Source: Pedobacter foliorum (GTDB taxonomy: Bacteria; Bacteroidota; Bacteroidia; Sphingobacteriales; Sphingobacteriaceae). From it: DNA of 64,000 bases. The DNA lies in the NCBI RefSeq assembly GCF_013266735.1, contig NZ_JABSNU010000002.1, positions 310,001 to 374,000 of the forward strand, in the 5' to 3' direction. The notes beneath the pieces were generated by a model. That model did not search any database, was not told the origin of the DNA, and worked only from the letters and a program-made list of their open reading frames with translations. Below, piece by piece: positions 1 through 6,453 of this stretch. Position 1 is the stretch's first letter, and each line of letters starts with the position of its first letter. The position numbers were made by a program, and so were the translations under genes.

Positions 1-43
1 ACTTTTAAATCAAAATATACACTCCAATCTAAAAAACAATATT

Positions 44-1009
44 TTGAACGAACTAAAACTAACATTAGAATCGGTAGATCCGGTACAATTTTGGGGTGCT
101 AACAACGAGCATTACGAGCTAGTTAAGAGTGCTTTCCCGAAATTAAAAATTGTGGCAAGAGGTAATGAAGTAAAGGTACTTGGTGACGAACAGGAACTGA
201 AAGTTTTTGAGAAAAAGTATGGTCAGCTGATTAGCCAGTTAGAGAAGTATAGTACTTTAACGGCAAATGATGTTGAATCTATTCTGGTTTCAAAAAAAGT
301 ACAGTCGGCCGACGAACCTGCTGCTGAAAAAACAAGCAATGGGGGAGGTGGAGAAGTCATTGTGTTTGGTACCAATGGTTTAATGGTAAAAGCAAGAACC
401 GCGAATCAGCGGAGGATGGTGGAGAGCATCAATAAGAATGATGTGTTATTTGCTATCGGCCCCGCCGGAACCGGAAAAACTTATACTGCCGTTGCACTTG
501 CTGTAAGAGCATTAAAAAATAAAGAGATTAAGCGTATCATATTAACCAGGCCTGCTGTTGAGGCGGGAGAAAATCTTGGATTTTTACCCGGAGATTTGAA
601 GGAAAAGGTTGATCCTTATTTGCGTCCATTATATGATGCATTGGATGATATGATTCCTGCTGAAAAACTCAAGTTATATATTGAAAACAGGACTATCGAG
701 ATTGCTCCATTGGCATTTATGCGTGGAAGGACACTGGATAACTGTTTTGTAATTTTAGATGAGGCACAGAACTCTACTGATTTACAATTGAAAATGTTTT
801 TGACCCGTATGGGGCCATCAGCTAAATTCATTGTAACGGGTGACGTAACACAGATAGATTTACCGAAGAAACAGATGTCGGGTTTACATAACGCACTGCG
901 TATTCTTGATGATATACCGGGCATTGATATTATTTACTTAACAGGAGAGGACGTTGTAAGGCATAAACTTGTTAAAAGAATATTGAAGGCTTACGGTGAT
1001 ATTCAGTAA
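44..1009 (+). CDS. phoH: PhoH family ATPase
   Basis: Predicted cytoplasmic P-loop ATPase of the PhoH family, whose members are linked to RNA metabolism and stress but whose exact substrate is poorly defined. The 321 residues show a Walker A motif GPAGTGKT at 139-146 and a Walker B VILDE at 236-240, preceded by an N-terminal domain of about 95 residues and a Gly-rich linker near 99-103. Length is normal for the family. The start is a TTG at 44: the first in-frame Met is residue 114, which would remove the whole N-terminal domain, and the residues after the TTG (NELKLTLE) look like a genuine family N-terminus. It is followed by a repeat-rich gap before purC, so it is probably its own transcription unit. 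Confidence 0.9.
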   Translation: MNELKLTLESVDPVQFWGANNEHYELVKSAFPKLKIVARGNEVKVLGDEQELKVFEKKYGQLISQLEKYSTLTANDVESILVSKKVQSADEPAAEKTSNGGGGEVIVFGTNGLMVKARTANQRRMVESINKNDVLFAIGPAGTGKTYTAVALAVRALKNKEIKRIILTRPAVEAGENLGFLPGDLKEKVDPYLRPLYDALDDMIPAEKLKLYIENRTIEIAPLAFMRGRTLDNCFVILDEAQNSTDLQLKMFLTRMGPSAKFIVTGDVTQIDLPKKQMSGLHNALRILDDIPGIDIIYLTGEDVVRHKLVKRILKAYGDIQ

Positions 1010-1012
1010 AAC

Positions 1013-1146
1013 TAGTATTTAGATATTACTACTTAGTATTTAGACATTGGTATTGGTACTTGGGAATTAATATTTAGATATTTGCAATTAGAAACGTGTG
1101 CTTGGCAATTAGAGACCTTGATCTAATACTAAGTACTAACTACTAA
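1013..1146. repeat. AT-rich repeat cluster (AGTATTTAGATATT-like units)
   Basis: The phoH-purC gap is built of imperfect copies of a unit resembling AGTATTTAGATATTA (near 1015, 1035 and 1073) plus inverted versions near 1124-1140 (TCTAATACTAAGTACTAAC). The same unit occurs as a perfect inverted repeat at 49553-49586. This looks like a dispersed intergenic repeat rather than a gene; no ORF or tRNA is visible. Confidence 0.6.
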
Positions 1147-1153
1147 AAATAAA

Positions 1154-2107
1154 ATGACAGCGATTAAAGAAACAAATTTTAGCTTCCCTAAGCAGACAAA
1201 TTTTTACAAAGGAAAAGTGAGGGATGTTTATACCATTAATAACCAGTTTATGGCAATGGTAGTAACTGACAGGATATCTGCATTTGATGTGGTTTTACCT
1301 GAGGCAATACCCTTTAAAGGACAAGTATTGAACCAGATAGCAGCTAAATTTTTAGGTGCAACTAAGGATATTGTTCCAAATTGGGTTATTGAGGTGCCTG
1401 ATGAAATGGTTACAATAGGTCGTATTTGCGAACCGTTTAAAGTGGAGATGGTAGTTAGAGGCTATTTAGCTGGACATGCCTGGAGAGAGTATAGTGCAGG
1501 AAAACGCAGCGTTTGCGGTGTGTCATTGCCTGAAGGCTTAAAAGAAAATGATAAGTTACCTAAACCAATTATAACGCCTACAACTAAGGCATCTGTTGGT
1601 CATGATGAGGATATATCAAAAGAGGACATCCTGGCTAAAGGGATTGTTTCTGTAGAAGATTATGCTCATTTGGAAAACTACACTTATGCATTGTATGAGC
1701 GAGGTACACAAATGGCTGCTGAGCGAGGTCTTATCCTTGTAGATACTAAATATGAATTTGGTAAAGTTGGTTCAGATATTTATTTGATTGATGAGATTCA
1801 TACGCCTGATTCTTCGCGTTATTTTTATGCTGAAGGTTATGCCGAAAGACAGGATAAAAATGAGCCACAGAAACAATTGTCGAAAGAGTTTGTAAGAAAA
1901 TGGTTAATAGAAAACGGTTTTCAAGGTAAAGACGGACAAACAGTTCCTGTAATGACCCCTGAAATTGTGAGCTCTATTTCTGATCGTTACATTGAGCTTT
2001 ATGAGCAAATAACAGGAGATAAGTTTGTTAAGAATGAAGCTGCTGACGTTGTGAACAGAATTGAGAAAAACGTAGCCGATTCTTTAAATCAGCTCTTGTC
2101 TGCGTAG
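1154..2107 (+). CDS. purC: Phosphoribosylaminoimidazole-succinocarboxamide synthase
   Basis: SAICAR synthetase: condenses CAIR with aspartate using ATP in cytoplasmic de novo purine synthesis. The 317-residue protein carries the family signatures GKVRDVY at 20-26 and DRISAFD at 39-45, and further on [11 protein letters not shown] and the nucleotide-binding block around LVDTKYEFG. Length matches the longer PurC form common in Bacteroidota. ATG at 1154 is the only sensible start. It stands alone here; purE and purK, acting just upstream in the pathway, lie about 50 kb away at 50.8-52.4 kb on the other strand, so purine genes are scattered. Confidence 0.96.
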   Translation: MTAIKETNFSFPKQTNFYKGKVRDVYTINNQFMAMVVTDRISAFDVVLPEAIPFKGQVLNQIAAKFLGATKDIVPNWVIEVPDEMVTIGRICEPFKVEMVVRGYLAGHAWREYSAGKRSVCGVSLPEGLKENDKLPKPIITPTTKASVGHDEDISKEDILAKGIVSVEDYAHLENYTYALYERGTQMAAERGLILVDTKYEFGKVGSDIYLIDEIHTPDSSRYFYAEGYAERQDKNEPQKQLSKEFVRKWLIENGFQGKDGQTVPVMTPEIVSSISDRYIELYEQITGDKFVKNEAADVVNRIEKNVADSLNQLLSA

Positions 2108-2184
2108 GTGTACAATCGACTCCAAATATTAAATAAATAATAGAATTTTAACTACATTCGTATCAAACTAAATAAATCAATATC

Positions 2185-2571
2185 ATGAAATTTTCAGTTG
2201 ATAAGCATGAAAAGTATGTTGTTTTGAAGCTTAATGAATCTAAGTTTACAAATGACAATACCCCGAAATTGAAATCTGAATTCATCTTATTGAATACAGA
2301 AGGATATCGTAATATCGTATTAGATCTATCGTCTATAAAGCAATGTGATGACTCTCAGGATTTGAGCAGTTTACTTGTTGGAGATAGACTTTGCAAAAAA
2401 TCTAATGGCCTGTTCATTGTAACAGGAATAAATGAGGTTGTAGCTAAAATATTGGAAATGTCCAATTTAGACCAATCTCTAACTATTGTATCAAAACTTG
2501 ATGAAGCAACCGATCTGATCTTTATGGAAGAAATAGAAAAAGAGTTGCTAGGGAGTGTAGATAAAGATTAA
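2185..2571 (+). CDS. STAS-domain protein (anti-anti-sigma-like)
   Basis: A 128-residue single-domain protein resembling STAS/anti-sigma-factor antagonists: a beta-strand-rich start, then NIVLDLSSIKQCDDSQDLSSLL (about 39-60), where antagonists usually have a D-S-S/T phospho-acceptor motif, followed by the alternating helix/strand pattern typical of the fold. Here the expected motif reads C-D-D-S, so phospho-switching is uncertain. It overlaps rnz by one base (TAATG), indicating translational coupling. No anti-sigma kinase lies nearby. A weak promoter-like TACATTCG sits at 2153-2160. The fold is fairly sure; the role is not known. Confidence 0.75.
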   Translation: MKFSVDKHEKYVVLKLNESKFTNDNTPKLKSEFILLNTEGYRNIVLDLSSIKQCDDSQDLSSLLVGDRLCKKSNGLFIVTGINEVVAKILEMSNLDQSLTIVSKLDEATDLIFMEEIEKELLGSVDKD

Positions 2572-3482
2572 TGAAATTTGAGGTTACTATTTTAGGGAGC
2601 AGCTCTGCAACACCCGTATATAATAGAAATCCTACTTCACAGCTATTAAACTGTAATGAGAAGTTTTACTTGATTGATTGTGGTGAGGGTACTCAGCAGC
2701 AATTGATCAAGTATGGCTTTAAAGCAAGTAAGATAGATTATGTGTTTATAAGCCATTTACATGGCGACCATTATTTTGGTTTGATAGGTTTGTTATCGAG
2801 TCTTCATTTAAACGGTCGTGTTAAGCCTATTAAAATATTTGGCCCTGAACCGTTGCAGGAAATTCTTGCACTTCAATTTAAATATTCAGAGACTATAATC
2901 AGGTATCCAATTGAGTTTGTTGTAACTCAGGCCAATGAATCTGCTCAGATTTTTGAAAATGCAGATCTTGTTGTGGAATCTTTTGTGTTAAATCATAGAA
3001 TTCCTTGCACTGGTTTTAAGTTTACTCAAAAGAAAAGATTGCGTAAGCTTATTGTTGAAAAACTGGAAGAGGATCAAATAGATATTGAGTATTATCCTTT
3101 GCTGAAAAGAGGGGTAGATCTTGATTTACCTGATGGGAGGGTTATCCTGAATAAGGATTATACTATGGATTCTGATACCCCGAGAAAATATGGGTATTGT
3201 TCTGATACGCTATTTGATGAAAGGTACTTTAGCTGTATTTCAGATTGCGATTTGCTATACCATGAGGCTACGTTTTTACACGAGATGTTAGATAGAGCAA
3301 ATGTAACGCATCATACTACAGCTTTACAGGCCGGTGAGATAGCTAATATAACTAGGGCGGCTAAATTGCTTATCGGACACTTTTCGTCGAGGTACAAGAC
3401 TTTACAGCCTCTTTTAGATGAAGCGAAATCTGTTTTTGAGAATACAGAGCTGGCAATAGAGGGGAATACTTATACCATATAA
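2571..3482 (+). CDS. rnz: Ribonuclease Z
   Basis: Zinc-dependent endonuclease of the metallo-beta-lactamase fold that trims the 3' trailer of tRNA precursors in the cytoplasm. The 303-residue protein has the HxHxDH metal motif (H62, H64, D66, H67), an earlier GSSSATP block at 9-15, a YCSDT segment near 203 and late His residues in HHTTA and LIGHFSSRY. Length is typical of the short bacterial RNase Z. Its ATG overlaps the stop of the STAS gene by one base, so the two are probably co-transcribed. The gene is followed by the large inverted-repeat element and a bidirectional terminator. Confidence 0.95.
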   Translation: MKFEVTILGSSSATPVYNRNPTSQLLNCNEKFYLIDCGEGTQQQLIKYGFKASKIDYVFISHLHGDHYFGLIGLLSSLHLNGRVKPIKIFGPEPLQEILALQFKYSETIIRYPIEFVVTQANESAQIFENADLVVESFVLNHRIPCTGFKFTQKKRLRKLIVEKLEEDQIDIEYYPLLKRGVDLDLPDGRVILNKDYTMDSDTPRKYGYCSDTLFDERYFSCISDCDLLYHEATFLHEMLDRANVTHHTTALQAGEIANITRAAKLLIGHFSSRYKTLQPLLDEAKSVFENTELAIEGNTYTI

Positions 3483-3502
3483 AAGATAATATATTATACG
3501 AT

Positions 3503-3585
3503 CGTCATCCTGAATTTATTTCAGGACCTCACAAGAGAAAAGAAACCTTGCTTCTGCGAGGTCCTGAAATAAATTCAGGATGACG
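3503..3585. repeat. 83-bp inverted-repeat element, intact copy
   Basis: Two perfect 28-bp arms (3503-3530 and 3558-3585) flank a 27-nt loop. Each arm contains its own smaller palindrome with the core CTGAAATAAATTCAG or its complement. The same 28-27-28 architecture and a similar loop recur at 61987-62069, a truncated copy lies at 47223-47248, and a short relative at 31512-31546. Located between rnz and a terminator. Probably a REP- or MITE-like non-autonomous repeat. Confidence 0.85.
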
Positions 3586-3607
3586 GGAACCATTAACAAA
3601 AAACTTC

Positions 3608-3655
3608 ATTAACAAAAAAGACCGCTTCATTAATGAAGCGGTCTTTTTTGTTAAT
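3608..3655. terminator. Bidirectional terminator, 48-bp perfect palindrome
   Basis: A perfect 48-bp palindrome, GC-rich in its centre (GACCGCTTCATTAATGAAGC) and flanked by A6 and T6 runs, so it gives a strong hairpin plus U-tract in both directions. It separates the convergent rnz (+) and MCE gene (-). The flanking CATTAACAAAAAA is also duplicated just upstream (about 3590-3619). Confidence 0.9.
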
Positions 3656-3666
3656 CTATGTTATGG

Positions 3667-4617
3667 CTATTTATCCTTTTTCCCACCACCAAATATGGAG
3701 AAGTGAACGTAACGTTTAGGATTCTCTTTTAAATCTATCATTAGGTTGTCCAGACTTTTTGATGCATTGTTTAAGTTGTCATACATTTTTGTATCGTTAA
3801 CTAACAGGCCTAGTGTTCCTTCGCCACTATTGATTTTACCTACAATGCTTTGAAGATCTACAACAGCTTTGTTTGCGTTGTCTATAGTTTGTTTGAAATT
3901 AGCTGCAGCTACCTGATCTGTTATTGAATTGATGTTGTTCAAAATGGCTGATATTTTAGCATTGTTTTGCTTAAGGTTACCCGAAATTGCTTCTACGTTT
4001 GCTAGAATTGCAGAAATGCGTGAGCCTTCTGAACCTACCAAATTATCAACTTTTTTAGAGGTTGACTCTAATGAAGAAAGGGTAGAGGCTATACTGTTAA
4101 AGCTTTTGTCAACATTCTTCTGGAAGTTCGGATTTAAGATTGAGTTTACACTTGTAAGGATAGAGTCCATTTTACCTATAATTAACTCAGCTTTTTTCTG
4201 AACCGGTTGTACTGTCTCAAGAATACCTTTTTGCACATTTGCATTTAGTGTGTCACCATCTTGTGCAAAGTCACTTCCTGAACCTAAAGCCATAACAATA
4301 GCTTTGCTGCCTAAAAGGTCTGTGCTTTCAAGCTTAGCTACACTATTTCTTGGGATTTCGTATTTACCTTTAATTTTAAGGGTAGCTAAGATAGATCCGT
4401 CAGGTAGCAATTGTAGTTTATCTACACGTCCAATCTGGTAACCATTAATTAAAACGGGTTTGGATACCGCAAGCCCATCAACACGTGAATATTTTGCATA
4501 TAAAACAGTTTCACTTGAAAAAATGGCATTTCCTTTTAAAAAGTTATAGCCTATGATTAACAGGGCAATAGAAAAGGCAGCTAATATGCCTACTTTGGTT
4601 TCGTTTGCTATTTTCAT
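3667..4617 (-). CDS. MCE/MlaD-domain membrane-anchored protein
   Basis: A 316-residue protein with one N-terminal membrane anchor (about 10-26) followed by an MCE (MlaD) domain at roughly 36-115 (YSRVDGLAVSKPVLINGY, then LESTDLLGSKAI) and a long helical C-terminal part. Family members are periplasmic lipid-binding subunits of ABC systems moving phospholipids or other lipids between membranes. The usual partners (permease MlaE, ATPase MlaF) are not next to it here. It is the last gene of an apparent three-gene unit with two cell-wall amidases (28-bp gap), which hints at envelope maintenance. Domain call firm, transported lipid unknown. Confidence 0.88.
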   Translation of the reverse strand: MKIANETKVGILAAFSIALLIIGYNFLKGNAIFSSETVLYAKYSRVDGLAVSKPVLINGYQIGRVDKLQLLPDGSILATLKIKGKYEIPRNSVAKLESTDLLGSKAIVMALGSGSDFAQDGDTLNANVQKGILETVQPVQKKAELIIGKMDSILTSVNSILNPNFQKNVDKSFNSIASTLSSLESTSKKVDNLVGSEGSRISAILANVEAISGNLKQNNAKISAILNNINSITDQVAAANFKQTIDNANKAVVDLQSIVGKINSGEGTLGLLVNDTKMYDNLNNASKSLDNLMIDLKENPKRYVHFSIFGGGKKDK

Positions 4618-4645
4618 TCAGTGTATGTTCTTGGTATGTATTTAC

Positions 4646-5491
4646 TTAATTTGTTTCGGTTTCCTTTTTGTAAGTTTTAATTGCCTTATAGATTGAATTA
4701 ACAATCTCCTCCTGACCATGCGCTGAATTCATATATTCTTCTTCGGTAGGGTTAGAAATAAATCCAATTTCTGTTAGTACCGCTGGCATCCCACATCTTT
4801 GAAGAATTAAAACACCTTGTTCCTTAACTCCTCTGTTTACTCTGTTGTCATCGTGGGTATAATTGTCCTGAATCAATTTAGCTAGTTTCAGACTTTTATC
4901 CCTAAATATATTTTTGAACAAAGATAGTATAATAAATGTTTCGGGATCATTAGGATCATAGCCGTTGTAATTTTGCTTGTAATTCTTTTCAAGCTTAATA
5001 TCTTCATTCTCTCTAATCGCAGCATCTTGCTCATTTAATCGGTGAGATCCTGCCACAAATGTTTCGGTACCGCTTGTGGTTTTATTTTTTACGTAGGAGT
5101 ATTGTGGAATCTTTTTGCCTTTTCTGGTTTTTGAGTAGCCAGTAACAATTCTTTTGTCGGGCATTGAATTGCAGTGAATGGAAATAAAAAGATCTGCTTT
5201 ATTATCATTTGCCAGGGCAGCTCTTTTGTAGAAATCTACATCTACATCTGTTTTTCTGGTGTAAAGGATTTTTACTCCGGGTAATTCATCTTCAAGTTTT
5301 CTGCCTAGTTTTAAGGCCACTTTTAAGGCCACATTTTTCTCTAATGAAAAACTTCCTCTTGCACCGGGTTTACTCCCTCCATGGCCAGCATCAATAACAA
5401 TGGTTTTAACTTTGTAAGTTTGGGCAAATACTAGTTGAGCGCTAAATAAACATAATAGTAATAACAGGGTTGCATTTTTCTTTACACTCAT
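4646..5491 (-). CDS. N-acetylmuramoyl-L-alanine amidase (Amidase_3), copy 1
   Basis: Zinc amidase that cleaves the lactyl-peptide bond of peptidoglycan. The 281-residue protein has a signal peptide (about 1-23), the DAGHGG motif (H37), E51, SIHCN (H106) and a late catalytic-type Glu in LTEIGFISNP, so the complete Amidase_3 zinc site is present. It is clearly a paralogue of the gene just upstream (same motifs and the same inserted region about 120-185 between the metal ligands). It lies 27 bp downstream of that paralogue and 28 bp upstream of the MCE gene, probably one operon. Likely exported to the periplasm; role in cell separation or wall turnover is inferred. Confidence 0.93.
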   Translation of the reverse strand: MSVKKNATLLLLLCLFSAQLVFAQTYKVKTIVIDAGHGGSKPGARGSFSLEKNVALKVALKLGRKLEDELPGVKILYTRKTDVDVDFYKRAALANDNKADLFISIHCNSMPDKRIVTGYSKTRKGKKIPQYSYVKNKTTSGTETFVAGSHRLNEQDAAIRENEDIKLEKNYKQNYNGYDPNDPETFIILSLFKNIFRDKSLKLAKLIQDNYTHDDNRVNRGVKEQGVLILQRCGMPAVLTEIGFISNPTEEEYMNSAHGQEEIVNSIYKAIKTYKKETETN

Positions 5492-5518
5492 CTAATAATA
5501 GTTATTGATTTAACTTAT

Positions 5519-6397
5519 TTATCCTTCTATGCTCTTTTTATAGTTTTCAATGGCTTTTAACAAGCAATCGGTAATTTCTTTTTGACCGGCTTCAGAATTC
5601 ATGTAATCCTCTTCTTCTGGATTGCTGATAAAACCAATTTCGGTTAATATTGCAGGCATACCTGCACGCGCCAGAACTGCAAGACTTTTCTCCTGAACGC
5701 CACGGTCAATACGACCCACGTTAATATATTGGTCTTGTACTAACTTGGCTAATTTTAAGCTTTGGGTTCTGAAAGTATTTTTCATTAAAGAAAGGATGAT
5801 GAAATTTTCAGGATTATTTGGGTCGAAACCTTCGTAGTTTTCCTTATAGTTCTCCTCTAAAAATATAGAGGCATTCTCTCTCTTAATTGCTTCGTCTTGC
5901 TCATTTACGCGGCCCATACCTGAAACAAAGGTTTCAACACCTCTTGTAGATGTACTTTTTCTACTAACTGTACTTGTTATTGGAACTCTTTTTCCTCTGC
6001 TGTTTTTTCTATAGCCGGTTACTACAGTTGATCTGTATACAGGCATATCATTACAGTGAATAGAAATGAAAAGATCTGCTTTTGCATTGTTTGCAATAGC
6101 AATACGTTCATAAAGAGGAATAAAAACGTCTTCAGTTCGTGTATAAATTACTTTTACATCCTTCATATTGGCTTCAATTGCTGCTCCAAGGTGTAAAGCA
6201 GTTTTTAAAGCAACATCTTTTTCTGTAGAGTAGGCGCCCCTTGTACTTCCATCTTTTCCGCCGTGCCCGGCATCAATAACGATAGTTTTTATTTTATATT
6301 CTTGCGTAAATGCTTGATAATTAGATAGAGTAATAATAACTACAGAAATAAATACAATCAAAATTGCATTTGGTCTGAGCAATGGTATATTTTTCAT
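5519..6397 (-). CDS. N-acetylmuramoyl-L-alanine amidase (Amidase_3), copy 2
   Basis: Second of two tandem paralogous periplasmic peptidoglycan amidases. With the ATG at 6397 the protein is 292 residues and begins with a good signal peptide (MKNIPLLRPNAILIVF, cleavage near AFTQ). DAGHGG, an STEKD Glu, SIHCN and LTEIGFISNP supply the zinc site and catalytic Glu. The reading frame continues to an upstream ATG at 6445, but that would put 16 charged residues before the signal peptide and lies upstream of the promoter-like TATTTTTG at 6430-6437, so I prefer 6397. First gene of the amidase-amidase-MCE unit, divergent from lptD. Confidence 0.92.
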   Translation of the reverse strand: MKNIPLLRPNAILIVFISVVIITLSNYQAFTQEYKIKTIVIDAGHGGKDGSTRGAYSTEKDVALKTALHLGAAIEANMKDVKVIYTRTEDVFIPLYERIAIANNAKADLFISIHCNDMPVYRSTVVTGYRKNSRGKRVPITSTVSRKSTSTRGVETFVSGMGRVNEQDEAIKRENASIFLEENYKENYEGFDPNNPENFIILSLMKNTFRTQSLKLAKLVQDQYINVGRIDRGVQEKSLAVLARAGMPAILTEIGFISNPEEEDYMNSEAGQKEITDCLLKAIENYKKSIEG

Positions 6398-6429
6398 TAA
6401 TTTTGAACGTTTTGGATTAAACATTAATG

Positions 6430-6437
6430 CAAAAATA
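6430..6437 (-). promoter_or_regulatory. Promoter -7 box for amidase operon
   Basis: TATTTTTG on the minus strand matches the Bacteroidota -7 consensus TAnnTTTG and lies 33 nt before the preferred ATG at 6397, giving a short leader. No clear -33 TTTG is seen at the usual spacing. Confidence 0.5.
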
Positions 6438-6453
6438 ACATTCACACACGAAT

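Noticed and set aside
616..924. Long antisense ORFs inside phoH, lptD, cinA, metY and other genes
   Set aside because: They lie wholly within strongly conserved genes in other frames and show no motif or plausible start context.
6398..6445. Upstream ATG (6445) as start of amidase copy 2
   Set aside because: It puts 16 residues before the signal peptide and lies upstream of the promoter-like TATTTTTG.
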